A DNA stretch of 64,000 nucleotides, taken from the NCBI RefSeq assembly GCF_001641695.1, contig NZ_LSEF01000046.1, forward strand, positions 33,075 through 97,074, given 5' to 3'. Below the pieces are notes generated by a model. The model was given only the letters and a program-made list of their open reading frames with translations, had not been told where the DNA came from and made no database searches. Made by a program: the position numbers and the translations under genes. Position 1 is the first letter of the stretch; the number at the start of each line of letters is the position of its first letter. Shown piece after piece: positions 28,047-38,976 of the stretch. This stretch comes from Bradyrhizobium neotropicale (GTDB lineage: Bacteria; Pseudomonadota; Alphaproteobacteria; Rhizobiales; Xanthobacteraceae).

Positions 28047-28415
28047 ATGAATCTGTCGGAGGATGCCGATCCGAGCGAGCAGCGCGCAGTGGCGCGTGTC
28101 GCCGCTGCGAATTCCCAAGGCAACCGGGTGACGTTCAACCGGCTGGAACTGCATCGCATCCTCAATCTCTACGGCCGCATGGTCGCCGACGGCGAATGGC
28201 GCGACTATGCCATCGACTTCCTCAAGGACCGGGCGGTGTTCTCGGTCTATCGCCGCGCCTCTGAAGTGCCGATCTATCGCATCGAGAAAGATCCGCGGCT
28301 GGCGCGCAAGCAGGGCATGTACAGTGTAATCTCGGCCACCGGCCTGATCCTGCGCCGCGGCCACGAGCTCGAGCGCGTGCTGCTGGTGATCGACCGCAAG
28401 CTGGCGGTGGTTTAG
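28047..28415 (+). CDS. DUF2794 family protein
   Basis: A 122-residue cytoplasmic protein conserved in Rhizobiales. It contains NRVTFNRLELHRILNLYGRMVADGEWRDYAIDFL, FSVYRRASEVPIYRIEKDPRLARKQGMYSVIS, and a C-terminal ERVLLVIDRKLAVV. The start is firm: ACAGGAGG lies eight bases before the ATG, and the longer in-frame reading has no conserved content. The function is not known. The 540 bases before it hold a palindromic repeat and the candidate small RNA but no other gene. Confidence 0.9.
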   Translation: MNLSEDADPSEQRAVARVAAANSQGNRVTFNRLELHRILNLYGRMVADGEWRDYAIDFLKDRAVFSVYRRASEVPIYRIEKDPRLARKQGMYSVISATGLILRRGHELERVLLVIDRKLAVV

Positions 28416-28419
28416 CTGC

Positions 28420-28504
28420 CGTAGGGTGGGCAAAGGCGCAACGCGCCGTGCCCTCCGCGACCGCTGCGGCAATGATGGGCACGCTTCGCTTTGCCCACCC
28501 TACG
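28420..28504. repeat. Palindromic intergenic repeat (GTAGGGTGGGCAAAG type)
   Basis: CGTAGGGTGGGCAAAGGCGC is mirrored by GCTTCGCTTTGCCCACCCTACG around an internal CGCGACCGCTGCGG. It lies between the convergent DUF2794 and acetyltransferase genes. Confidence 0.75.
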
Positions 28505-28509
28505 AGGTC

Positions 28510-29040
28510 CTACTTGGTCGGTACCGTGCTGCCGCCCTCGCCGAGGTCGCGCTGCATCATCACGGTGTCCAGCCACCGGCCGAACTTCAGCCCGACATTG
28601 GGATGCGTGCCGATCATCTTGAAGCCGCCCCTGGTGTGGACCCCAATCGAGCCGGCGTTGGCGGAATCGCCGATCACGGCGATCATCTGGCGGAAGCCGC
28701 GCGCTTCGCATTCGGTGATCAGCCGCTCCAGCAGCAACAGGCCGATGCCGCGGCGGTGGAACGACGGATCGAGATAGATCGAGTTCTCGACCGTGAAGCG
28801 ATAGGCCGGCCGCGGCCGGTAGGCGCCGGCATAGGCATAGCCGGCCACGCGTCCGTCGAGCATGGCGACGAAGTAGGGATAGCCCCCATCAATCAGCGCG
28901 CGATAGCGCCGCGTCATCTCGGCAAGGTCGGGCGGTTCCAGCTCGAACGTCGCCGTGCCCTCGCGGACGGCCTGCTGGTAGATGGCGGTGATGGCGGAAA
29001 GGTCGGCCTCGGTGGTGGGCCTGATCTCAGGTGCGGACAT
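28510..29040 (-). CDS. GNAT-family N-acetyltransferase (Pat/MddA-like)
   Basis: A 176-residue acetyltransferase using acetyl-CoA. IRPTTEADLSAITAIYQQAVREGTATFE is the standard start of the phosphinothricin/methionine-derivative acetyltransferase branch. The acetyl-CoA loop is in YLDPSFHRRGIGLLLLERLI, and AVIGDSANAGSIGVHTRGGFKMIGT follows. This branch acetylates methionine sulfone, sulfoximine or phosphinothricin; the native substrate here is unknown. It appears monocistronic and is convergent with the DUF2794 gene. Confidence 0.9.
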   Translation of the reverse strand: MSAPEIRPTTEADLSAITAIYQQAVREGTATFELEPPDLAEMTRRYRALIDGGYPYFVAMLDGRVAGYAYAGAYRPRPAYRFTVENSIYLDPSFHRRGIGLLLLERLITECEARGFRQMIAVIGDSANAGSIGVHTRGGFKMIGTHPNVGLKFGRWLDTVMMQRDLGEGGSTVPTK

Positions 29041-29100
29041 GAGGGTAGATTAAAGCGTTCCCGGAACCGCTGAAAGGGGCAATGCCGCCTTCACGTACTC

Positions 29101-29188
29101 CGTCATTGCGAGGAGCCCTTGCGACGAAGCAATCCAGAGCCCCTCCGCGGGCGCATTTCTGAATTGCTTCGCTGCGCTCGCAACGACG
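29101..29188. repeat. Palindromic intergenic repeat (CGTCATTGCGAGG type)
   Basis: CGTCATTGCGAGGAGC and GACGAAGCAATCCAGA are mirrored by TGAATTGCTTCGCTGCGCTC and GCAACGACG. It is the second copy of the family at 20231-20316. Confidence 0.75.
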
Positions 29189-29218
29189 GTGTTTGGGGAT
29201 GCAGTCAGCCCAAATAAA

Positions 29219-29242
29219 AACCCCGGCCTTTCGGCCGGGGTT
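29219..29242 (-). terminator. Rho-independent terminator of the Bax-inhibitor-1 gene
   Basis: AACCCCGGCC-GAAA-GGCCGGGGTT on the minus strand is a 10-base stem with a stable tetraloop. It is followed by TTTATTT and lies 25 bases past the stop codon. Confidence 0.88.
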
Positions 29243-29267
29243 CGTGTCGTTCGCTCGGGTTTACCGC

Positions 29268-30059
29268 TTAGTCGCGCTGGCCGAGCAGCTGCAGCAGCAG
29301 CGTGAACAGGTTGATGAAGTTCAGGTACAGCGACAGCGCACCGGTGATCGCCGCACGCTCTGCGATGTCACCGCCCGCCGACGCGTAGCCGTAGATGTAG
29401 TCGTTCTTCAGCCGCTGCGTATCCCAGGCGGTGAGGCCCGCGAACACAAGCACGCCGACCACCGACACGATGAACTGCAGCGCCGTGCTGGCCAGGAACA
29501 GGTTCACTAGGCTCGCGATGATGATGCCGATCAGGCCCATGAACAGGAACGAGCCCATCCCGGTCAGGTCACGACGCGTGGTGTAGCCGTAGAGGCTCAG
29601 CGCACCGAAAGTCGCCGCGGTGATGAAGAACACCCGCACGATCGAGGTGTGCGTGAACACCAGGAAGATCGAGGACAGCGAGATGCCCATCAGCGCCGAG
29701 AACACCCAGAACAGGATCTGGGCAGTCGAGGGGGCGAGGCGGTTGATGCCGGCCGAAATGACGAACACCATGGCGAGGGGCGCCAGCATGAACAGCCATT
29801 TCAGCGGGCTCACGAACATCGCGTAGCCGAACGGCGTCAGGAACAGCTTGCCGACGCGGACGGCTTCCGGCGTCGGAACGTCCGTCACGGCAGCCATGTA
29901 GACGCCGAGCGCGGCGAGGCCGGTGATGGCGAGGCCAATGCTCATGTAATTGTAGATGCGCAGCATGTAGGCGCGCAGACCGGCGTCGACCGCAGCGGCG
30001 TCAACACGCCCGGCGGCCCTGCCGAAAGGAGAAGCGTAGTTACGGTCTAGGTCCGACAT
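29268..30059 (-). CDS. Bax inhibitor-1/YccA family membrane protein
   Basis: A 263-residue inner-membrane protein with about seven hydrophobic segments. Family features are AYMLRIYNYMSIGLAITGLAALGVY at the N-terminus, FISAGINRL-type loops, VFTHTSIVRVFFITAATFGALSLYGYTTRRDLTGMGSFL, and the C-terminal FAGLTAWDTQRLKNDY with the conserved aspartates of the calcium/proton-leak pore. The start at MSDLDRNYASPFGRAAG was chosen over a GC-rich 15-residue extension. It acts as a stress-related ion leak channel in related proteins; its role here is not established. It is monocistronic with its own terminator. Confidence 0.93.
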   Translation of the reverse strand: MSDLDRNYASPFGRAAGRVDAAAVDAGLRAYMLRIYNYMSIGLAITGLAALGVYMAAVTDVPTPEAVRVGKLFLTPFGYAMFVSPLKWLFMLAPLAMVFVISAGINRLAPSTAQILFWVFSALMGISLSSIFLVFTHTSIVRVFFITAATFGALSLYGYTTRRDLTGMGSFLFMGLIGIIIASLVNLFLASTALQFIVSVVGVLVFAGLTAWDTQRLKNDYIYGYASAGGDIAERAAITGALSLYLNFINLFTLLLQLLGQRD

Positions 30060-30330
30060 GGTCGAATTCCCGTTGGTTGTCCGGTCCGGCACGAGGGTCT
30101 CCATGCCGCCGGTTCGTCAAATTCTATCTCGGATACCGCTGTCTGCCGACATTAAATTTGGCTAACAATCGGGGCTCCGAACCCATTGGATATGTGGGAA
30201 ACTAACACATTCGCTGCAACCGTCCACGCGCGGCCGAATGTCGCCCTGGCCTCACAATCCTGACGAGCGGGCGTGGTTAATTGCAGGAATCGTGCGATTT
30301 GGATACCGCACGACCACCCGCTACATTTTG

Positions 30331-32901
30331 TCACAAATTCCGCAGCACCGTGGCGGGCTTCTTGTTCAACGCCAGCAGCGTGCCGGCGAGCCCCAGCCCG
30401 ACCGTGACGACCAGGGCGGCCGCGACCACGCCGGCCGCGCTGCCGGCCTGCCAGACGAAGCTCAACGTCATCAGCCGCGTCACGATCATCCAGGCCGCGA
30501 TGCTGCCGGCGAACACGCCGAACACCGCGGTGGCGAGCCCGATCAGGAGGTATTCCAGCGCATAGGCGCCGAGCAGCCGCAGCCGTGTCGCACCCAGTGT
30601 CTTCAGGATGACCGCATCGTAGACCCGGTGACGATGGCCGGCGGCGAGCGCGCCGCCCAGGACGAGGATCGCCGAGATCAGCGTCACGGCGCTGGCGCCG
30701 CGGATCGCCAGCGCGAGATTGGTCACGACGGAACCGACCGTCTCCATCACCTCGCGCACGCGCACACTCGTCACCATCGGATAGGCGTCCGCAACCTGCT
30801 TGATGATCTGGCCATCGCCTTTCGCATCGCCACCCGCTTCCGTCAGGGTCGCGATATGGGTGTGCGGCGCACCCTTGAAGGCGTTCGGCGAGAATACCAG
30901 GACGAAATTGATGCCGAGCCCCTGCCAGTCGATGCTGCGCAGATTGCCGATCCTGGCCGGGATGTCGCGGCCGAGCACGTTGACCACGACCTCATCGCCG
31001 ATCTTCAAGGAGAGTCCGTCGGCGATCTTCTTCTCCATCGAGACCAGCGGGGGGCCGGAATAGTCGGCGCCCCACCACTCGCCCTCGACCACCTTGGAGC
31101 CCTTCGGCAGTTCCCCGGTATAGGTCAGGCCGCGGTCGCTTTGCAGCACCCATTCGGAATCGGTCGTGGGCTTGAGGTCCTCGGCGCGGACGCCGCGCGC
31201 CGCGACGATGCGCCCGCGCAGCATCGGCACGTCCTCGACCCTCGCGCCCGGCACGATCTGGTGGAGATAATCGTCGAACTGCGCGGCCTGCGTGCTCGGA
31301 ATATCGATGAAGTAGAACGACGGCGCCCGGTCCGGCAGCGCGGCCAGGAACTGCCGGCGCAGATTGCCGTCGATCTGGGTGATGGTGACGAGCACGGCGA
31401 GGCCGAGCCCGAGCGACAGCACGACGGAGGGCGTCAGTGCGCCCGGCCGGTGGATGTTGGCGATGGCAAGCCGCAGCATCGGTAGCCGCGTGCGCGGCAG
31501 CCGCCGCGCGATCGCCATCAGCAACGCGGCGATACCGCGCAGCAGCGCAAACACGACGACGGAGGAGAGCACGAACACCGCGGCGATGCGCTTGTCGAAG
31601 GACAGGCCGATCACGACCGCGACGAGCAGGGCGATCACCGCGCCCATGAAGGCGAGATAGCGCCAGCGCGGCCGGTGCCATTCGGCGCTGATGGTGTCGC
31701 GGAACAGCGCTGCGACCGGCACGTCATGCACGCGCCCAAGCGGCCACAGGCCGAAGGCGAGCGCGGTCAGCAGGCCATAGACGAAGGACAGCGCCAGCTC
31801 GTCGGCGTGCACGGCCGGCACCACCGGCAGCGGCAGCAGTTTCCCGAACAGGCCGACGATGGCGAAAGGCATCGCGGCGCCCAGCGCCAGCCCGATCACC
31901 GAGCCGATCCCGGCGAGCAGGATCACCTGCGCGAAATAGATGCCGAACACGTCGCGGCCGGTGGCGCCGATGGCCTTGAAGGCCGCGATCACCTCGAGCT
32001 TGCGATCGATATGGCTCTTCACGGCATTGGCGACGCCGACGCCGCCGACCAGCAGCGCGGCAAGGCCGACCAGAGTGAGGAACTGCGTGAACCGGTTGAT
32101 GTTGCGCTCGAGCTGCGGCGAGGCATTGGAGCGGCTGCGAATCTCCCAGCCGGCCTGCGGCGCGGCGTTGCGCGCGTCGTCGATGAAGGCCTCGGTGGCG
32201 CGATCGCTGTTGGCCGCGTCCGGCAGCTTCACCCGATAGACCCAGCGCACCAGGCTGCCGGGCTGGATCAGGCCGGTGGCGCGCAGGGCCGCCTCGCTGA
32301 TCAGGAAGCGCGGGCCGAAGCCGATACCACCGGCAAGCTTGTCGGGCTCGGCCTCGACCGTGCTGCGGATCTGGAAGGTCGCCGCGCCAATGGTGACGCG
32401 GTCGCCGGTCTTGAGGGAGAGCCGCGCCAGCAGCGTCGGATCGGCGGCCGCGCCATACGCGCCGTCGCGCTCCGCAAGCAGATCGGACAGCGGCATCGGT
32501 GGCGCCAGCGTCAACTGGCCGAGCATGGGATAGGTGTCGTCGACCGCCTTCATCTCGACCAGTGCGAGCTTGCCCTCTGCCGAGCGCGCCATGCCGCGCA
32601 GCGTGGCCGCGACGGAGACGGTGCCGCGCGAGCGCAGGAACGCGACCTCCTCGGGTTTCGCCTCGCGCTGGAACAGCACGAAGGAGACGTCGCCGCCGAG
32701 CAGCGTGCGGCCCTCGCGCGCAAGACCGTCGCTGAGACTCGCCGAGACCGAGCCGACGCCGGCGATCGCCATCACGCCGAGCGCGATGCAGGCGATGAAG
32801 ACGTAGAAGCCACGCAGGCCTCCGCGCAATTCGCGCAACGCGTAGCGCAGCGACAGCGCGGCACCATTGGGGCGCGCGAAACGTTCGGCTGCGGCGCTCA
32901 T
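30331..32901 (-). CDS. ABC transporter permease (YbbP/FtsX-like)
   Basis: An 856-residue permease with the long YbbP layout: an N-terminal membrane segment (GFYVFIACIALGVMAIAGVGSVSASL), a large periplasmic MacB-like domain, and FtsX core segments near residues 270-480. A second periplasmic domain follows, then a C-terminal three-segment FtsX core. It starts four bases before the stop of the ATPase gene (ATGA overlap), so it is translationally coupled. With the divergent TesA-like gene this is the same arrangement as E. coli tesA-ybbA-ybbP. The substrate is unknown; lipid or lipoprotein handling is inferred. Confidence 0.92.
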   Translation of the reverse strand: MSAAAERFARPNGAALSLRYALRELRGGLRGFYVFIACIALGVMAIAGVGSVSASLSDGLAREGRTLLGGDVSFVLFQREAKPEEVAFLRSRGTVSVAATLRGMARSAEGKLALVEMKAVDDTYPMLGQLTLAPPMPLSDLLAERDGAYGAAADPTLLARLSLKTGDRVTIGAATFQIRSTVEAEPDKLAGGIGFGPRFLISEAALRATGLIQPGSLVRWVYRVKLPDAANSDRATEAFIDDARNAAPQAGWEIRSRSNASPQLERNINRFTQFLTLVGLAALLVGGVGVANAVKSHIDRKLEVIAAFKAIGATGRDVFGIYFAQVILLAGIGSVIGLALGAAMPFAIVGLFGKLLPLPVVPAVHADELALSFVYGLLTALAFGLWPLGRVHDVPVAALFRDTISAEWHRPRWRYLAFMGAVIALLVAVVIGLSFDKRIAAVFVLSSVVVFALLRGIAALLMAIARRLPRTRLPMLRLAIANIHRPGALTPSVVLSLGLGLAVLVTITQIDGNLRRQFLAALPDRAPSFYFIDIPSTQAAQFDDYLHQIVPGARVEDVPMLRGRIVAARGVRAEDLKPTTDSEWVLQSDRGLTYTGELPKGSKVVEGEWWGADYSGPPLVSMEKKIADGLSLKIGDEVVVNVLGRDIPARIGNLRSIDWQGLGINFVLVFSPNAFKGAPHTHIATLTEAGGDAKGDGQIIKQVADAYPMVTSVRVREVMETVGSVVTNLALAIRGASAVTLISAILVLGGALAAGHRHRVYDAVILKTLGATRLRLLGAYALEYLLIGLATAVFGVFAGSIAAWMIVTRLMTLSFVWQAGSAAGVVAAALVVTVGLGLAGTLLALNKKPATVLRNL

Positions 32902-33620
32902 GCTGGCGAATGCTGCGTGTCGATGCGCCCGGAGCGCAGGCGGATCACGCGATCGCAGCGATGCGCGAGCGAGGAATCGTGCGTGACCAGCACCAGCGTC
33001 ATGCCGCGCTCGGCATGCTTGGTGAAGAGCAGATCGACGATCTGCTTTCCGGTCGCATCGTCGAGATTGCCGGTCGGCTCGTCGGCGACGAGGATCGCGG
33101 GATCGGGCGCCAGTGCGCGGGCGAGCGCGACACGCTGCTGCTCGCCGCCGGAGAGCTGCGACGGATAGTGATGCAGGCGGTCGCCGAGCCCGACTGACCG
33201 CAGCTCCTGCGCCGCGCGTGTCGCAGCGTCGGGATTACCCGCGAGTTCGAGCGGGACGGCAACGTTCTCCAGCGCCGTCATGGTCGGGATCAGATGAAAG
33301 GATTGGAAGACGATGCCGACCTCACGTCCGCGGAAGCGGGCGAGCGCGTCCTCGTCGAGGGCATTGAAAGGCGTGCCGCCCACCACCACCTCTCCGCTAT
33401 CAGGACGCTCCAACCCCGCCATGACCATCAGCAGCGTGGATTTGCCCGAGCCTGACGGGCCGATCAGGCCGATCGTCTCGCCCGAGGCGACGCGCAGGCT
33501 GATATCCTTGAGGATGTGAACGCGTGCCGCGCCCGTGCCCAATGAGAGATTGACGTTGGAGATGGCGATGGTGTCCGGCGCGGTGCCGGCGAGCGAAGAG
33601 GATTCGATGCGACTGTCCAT
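32898..33620 (-). CDS. ABC transporter ATP-binding protein (YbbA/LolD-like)
   Basis: A 240-residue ATPase. Walker A GPSGSGKSTLL follows an ISLRVASGETIGLIG strand. The Q-loop is in IVFQSFHLIPTMTALENVAVPLEL, the signature is LSGGEQQRVALARAL, and Walker B is ILVADEPTGNLD. The switch histidine is in LVLVTHDSSLAHRCDR. This is the MacB/LolD type of ATPase. The ATG at MDSRIESSS was chosen because the longer reading extends antisense into the divergent esterase gene. It is coupled to the permease gene. Confidence 0.95.
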   Translation of the reverse strand: MDSRIESSSLAGTAPDTIAISNVNLSLGTGAARVHILKDISLRVASGETIGLIGPSGSGKSTLLMVMAGLERPDSGEVVVGGTPFNALDEDALARFRGREVGIVFQSFHLIPTMTALENVAVPLELAGNPDAATRAAQELRSVGLGDRLHHYPSQLSGGEQQRVALARALAPDPAILVADEPTGNLDDATGKQIVDLLFTKHAERGMTLVLVTHDSSLAHRCDRVIRLRSGRIDTQHSPA

Positions 33621-33675
33621 GGTCCGGTCATATGGCAACTCCGCTCGCTCGGTCGAGAGGCGTTGCGGATTCTTC

Positions 33676-34311
33676 ATGCACATAGCCGTGTTGATGGTCG
33701 CTTTGATGACGGTGGCAACCAGCGCCGCCGCGGGCGCGGCCAAGCCGATCAGGCTCGTCGTCCTCGGCGATTCCTTGAGCGCCGGGCTCGGCCTGCCGGG
33801 CCAGGAGGCGTTCCCGGCAAGGCTCCAAAAAGCCTTGCAAGACAAAGGTGTAGGCGTCGACATGACCAATGCCGGGGTGTCCGGCGACACCTCCTCCGGG
33901 GGGCGTGACCGGCTCGACTGGTCGGTGCCAGAGGGAACCGAGGGCGTCATCATCGAGCTCGGCGCCAACGATGCGCTGCGCGGCATCGAGCCTGACCTGA
34001 CGCGGGCGGCGCTGAGCGACATCGTTGCGCGGCTGAAGGCGCGCAAGATCGCGGTGATGCTCTGCGGAATGCTGGCGCCGCCGAACTACGGCCCCGACTA
34101 TGCCGCGCGCTTCAATTCGATTTATCCGGATCTGGCGAAGAAATTCGACGTGCCGCTCTATCCGTTCTTCCTCGAAGGCGTTGCGGCCGACGCCAAGCTC
34201 AACCAGGCCGACGGCATCCATCCGACCGCGGCCGGCGTCGACATCATCGTCAAGAATATGATGCCCACCGTGGAGGCATTCCTTGGCACGATAAGCGAGC
34301 AACGCCGTTGA
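33676..34311 (+). CDS. tesA: TesA-like GDSL arylesterase/lysophospholipase
   Basis: A 211-residue exported SGNH hydrolase. A signal peptide (MHIAVLMVALMTVATSAAAGA) is followed by block I LVVLGDSLSAGLGL with the catalytic serine. Block III GANDALRG carries the oxyanion Asn, and block V DGIHPTAAG carries the catalytic Asp and His. It hydrolyses thioesters, aryl esters or lysophospholipids in the periplasm; the substrate here is not known. It is divergent from the ABC transporter ATPase gene, 55 bases apart, so promoters are shared or overlapping. Upstream in-frame starts overlap the divergent gene and were rejected. Confidence 0.92.
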   Translation: MHIAVLMVALMTVATSAAAGAAKPIRLVVLGDSLSAGLGLPGQEAFPARLQKALQDKGVGVDMTNAGVSGDTSSGGRDRLDWSVPEGTEGVIIELGANDALRGIEPDLTRAALSDIVARLKARKIAVMLCGMLAPPNYGPDYAARFNSIYPDLAKKFDVPLYPFFLEGVAADAKLNQADGIHPTAAGVDIIVKNMMPTVEAFLGTISEQRR

Positions 34312-34481
34312 AATGCAGGCAGCGCTAACCCTAATTCCCAGGGTTTTCCCGGGGTGGCACGCGTCGAGCTTCGCAGAGTCACACAACTGCGATAGGAATC
34401 AGGTTACCGGTGATTCGTCACCGGCTCTAATTCGGATATGGTCCTGCTCAGGGACTGTACCCAAGCATCGGGAGATGAACG

Positions 34482-35018
34482 ATGCCGCGTTTGTTCACGG
34501 GCCTGGAAATCCCGGCCGAGGTCGGCCACACGCTTTCCAATTTGCGGGGTGGCCTTCCTGGCGCCCGCTGGATCGATCCCGAAAATTATCACGTCACGTT
34601 GCGTTTCATCGGCGATATCGACGGCGCCTCCGCCAACGAGATCGCCTCGATGCTGTTTCGGGTCAACCGCAAACCGTTCGAGGTGAAGGTGCAGGGGCTG
34701 ACGAGCTTCGGCGGCCGCAAGCCGCGCGCGGTCGTCGCCGCCATCGAGCCGAGCAGGCCGCTGATCGAGCTGCAGGCCGAGCTCGAGCGGATGATGCAGC
34801 GGATCGGTCTCGATCCCGAGGGCCGTAAATTCATTCCGCATGTCACGCTGGCGCGGCTGCACGACGCTTCGAGCCAGGACGTCGCCGACTATCTCTCGGT
34901 GCGCGGCTACTTCCCGAGCAAGATCTTCACCGCAGACCGCTTCGTGCTGTTCTCCTCGCGCGCTTCGACCGGCGGCGGCCCGTACGTGGTCGAGGATTCC
35001 TACGACCTTTGCGCGTGA
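34482..35018 (+). CDS. thpR: RNA 2',3'-cyclic phosphodiesterase ThpR
   Basis: A 178-residue member of the 2H phosphoesterase superfamily that hydrolyses or ligates RNA 2',3'-cyclic phosphate ends. Both catalytic HxTx motifs are visible: HVTLRF at residue 37 and HVTLAR at residue 120. The start MPRLFTGLEIPAEVG and the C-terminal FVLFSSRASTGGGPYVVEDSY are typical. It lies between the esterase gene and zapE on the same strand. The gaps are over 100 bases, so operon membership is uncertain. Confidence 0.94.
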   Translation: MPRLFTGLEIPAEVGHTLSNLRGGLPGARWIDPENYHVTLRFIGDIDGASANEIASMLFRVNRKPFEVKVQGLTSFGGRKPRAVVAAIEPSRPLIELQAELERMMQRIGLDPEGRKFIPHVTLARLHDASSQDVADYLSVRGYFPSKIFTADRFVLFSSRASTGGGPYVVEDSYDLCA

Positions 35019-35023
35019 TCTCT

Positions 35024-35063
35024 TCCCTCTCCCCGCAAGGACGTGGAGAGGGAGAAAAAGCGC
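35024..35063. repeat. Short imperfect palindrome between thpR and zapE
   Basis: CTCTTCCCTCTCCCCGCAAG, then GTGGAGAGGGAGAAAAAG. A CCCTCTCC/GGAGAGGG stem of the CTCTCCCGC family follows directly after thpR. The A-rich right flank would serve as a terminator only on the minus strand. Confidence 0.5.
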
Positions 35064-35122
35064 ATACCTCTCGCACCAATTCTCGGCTTGCAATTTGCCG
35101 CCGTCTCTGGCGGTAAAGAGCC

Positions 35123-36310
35123 ATGCTCTCCACTCCAAATTCATCGTTCCGCGCAGAATACCAGGCCGAGATCGCGTCCGGCGCGATCGAGCCGGATGCG
35201 GCGCAGGCCGAGGTTGCCGAGGCCTATGCGGCGCTGGACCAGCGGCTTGCGAACTACAAGCCTCAGCGCAAGCAGGGCCTGCTCGGCCGTCTGTTCAGAA
35301 ACGGCGACAAGGACGAGGCGCCGCACGGCCTCTACGTCCATGGCGAGGTCGGCCGCGGCAAGACCATGCTGATGGACCTGTTCTTCCAGCACTCATCGGT
35401 CGAGCTCAAGCGGCGCGCGCATTTCCACGAGTTCATGGCAGACGTGCATGAGCACATCTACGACTATCGCCAGAGTATTGCGCGCGGTGAGATCGCCGAT
35501 GGCGACGTCATCGCGCTGACCGCGAATGCGATCTTCGAGGAGAGCTGGCTGCTCTGCTTCGACGAATTCCACGTCACCGACATCGCGGACGCGATGATCC
35601 TCGGCCGCCTGTTCGCAAAGCTGTTCGAGCTCGGCACGGTGGTAGTCGCGACCTCCAACGTCGCGCCCGACGATCTCTACAAGGGCGGCTTGAACCGCGC
35701 GCTATTCCTGCCCTTCATCGCGCAGATCACCGATCACATGGACGTGCTGCGGCTGGATGCACGCACCGACTTCAGGCTGGAAAAGCTCCAGGGCGTGCCG
35801 ATGTGGCTGACGCCGGCGGATGGCGACGCGGACGCGGCGCTCAATCGCGCCTGGACCAAGATGACCGGCGGCGCCAAATGCAAATCGCGCGACATCTCGA
35901 TCAAGGGCCGCATCCTGCACGTGCCGTGCTCGGCACACGGCGTGGCGCGGTTCTCGTTCGCCGATCTCTGCGAGAAGCCGCTCGGCGCGTCCGACTATCT
36001 TCGGCTCGCGCACGACTATCACACCATCCTGGTCGACCATATTCCAGTAATGGACTTCGCCCAGCGCAACGCCGCCAAGCGCTTCATCACGCTGATCGAC
36101 ACGCTCTATGACAATGCCGTGAAGCTGATGGCTTCGGCCGAAGCCAATCCGGTCTCGCTGTATCTGGCGAGCGAAGGCAACGAGGCCAACGAGTTCAAGC
36201 GGACCTCCTCGCGCCTGATCGAAATGAGCTCGGAATCCTATTTGGCGCTGCCTCACGGCCGCAAGGATTCCACCGCCAGCGGCTCCACCAAGGGGCTGGT
36301 GGAGACTTAA
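35123..36310 (+). CDS. zapE: Cell division protein ZapE (AFG1-like ATPase)
   Basis: A 395-residue AFG1-family ATPase. The Walker A GEVGRGKT is at residues 74-81, Walker B LLCFDEFHVTDIADAMIL follows, and the sensor region is VVATSNVAPDDLYKGGLNR. The family destabilises FtsZ polymers at constriction in E. coli and handles mitochondrial proteins in eukaryotes. The start MLSTPNSSFRAEYQAEI is normal for the order. It precedes mdh by about 280 bases that contain a palindromic repeat. Confidence 0.94.
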   Translation: MLSTPNSSFRAEYQAEIASGAIEPDAAQAEVAEAYAALDQRLANYKPQRKQGLLGRLFRNGDKDEAPHGLYVHGEVGRGKTMLMDLFFQHSSVELKRRAHFHEFMADVHEHIYDYRQSIARGEIADGDVIALTANAIFEESWLLCFDEFHVTDIADAMILGRLFAKLFELGTVVVATSNVAPDDLYKGGLNRALFLPFIAQITDHMDVLRLDARTDFRLEKLQGVPMWLTPADGDADAALNRAWTKMTGGAKCKSRDISIKGRILHVPCSAHGVARFSFADLCEKPLGASDYLRLAHDYHTILVDHIPVMDFAQRNAAKRFITLIDTLYDNAVKLMASAEANPVSLYLASEGNEANEFKRTSSRLIEMSSESYLALPHGRKDSTASGSTKGLVET

Positions 36311-36328
36311 GTCCTATTTGCCAGCGCT

Positions 36329-36459
36329 GTCATTCCGGGGCGTCGCGACGGGACCGCGCAAAGCGCGGCCCGGGAGCGATGAGCCCGGAATCCATTCATC
36401 AGCGCGCTCTGTTGTCCGATGGATTCCGGGCTTTGCGCCGACGCGTGCCCCGGATGACG
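36329..36459. repeat. Palindromic intergenic repeat upstream of mdh
   Basis: CTGTCATTCCGGGGCGTCGC and GAGCCCGGAATCCATTC are mirrored by GATGGATTCCGGGCTTTGCG and GTGCCCCGGATGACGG. It is the same family as 27539-27646. It lies in the zapE-mdh gap, which holds no other gene I can support. Confidence 0.75.
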
Positions 36460-36514
36460 GGGCTGCGTGCCCCAGGCATCGGCAAGCCCGACAATTGAGC
36501 ATCCGGCGACTTGA

Positions 36515-37558
<1,044 letters not shown>

Positions 37559-37569
37559 GGCAACAATCC

Positions 37570-37609
37570 CCGCCGAAGATCGAAAAACCGGTCTTCGGCG
37601 GTTTCATTT
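37570..37609 (+). terminator. Rho-independent terminator of mdh
   Basis: CCGCCGAAGA and TCTTCGGCGG form a 10-base stem around TCGAAAAACCGG. It is followed at once by TTTCATTT, about 12 bases past the mdh stop. Confidence 0.85.
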
Positions 37610-37775
37610 CCGGAGCCCGGCTGGGCGGGATCCGGGCAAGTCAGTGATTTCGCAGTCCAGAGATCACGAACGTATTGAAGAATCCGGGTTGCAGTTCCTG
37701 TGGTATATGGTATGCCAGCCACAAGACTGAGGTGGGCCCATGGGGTCACCGCCCGCGGGTTCAGGGAGCGACGAT

Positions 37776-38972
<1,197 letters not shown>

Positions 38973-38976
38973 GGCC

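Noticed and set aside
27585..28472. Minus-strand frames over the candidate RNA and DUF2794
   Set aside because: They run through a palindromic repeat and a strongly supported gene. The region at 27.68-27.79 kb looks structured rather than coding.
28510..29040. Dedicated antibiotic or herbicide resistance gene
   Set aside because: The acetyltransferase belongs to the Pat/MddA-like branch, which is common as a housekeeping gene; resistance cannot be claimed from sequence.
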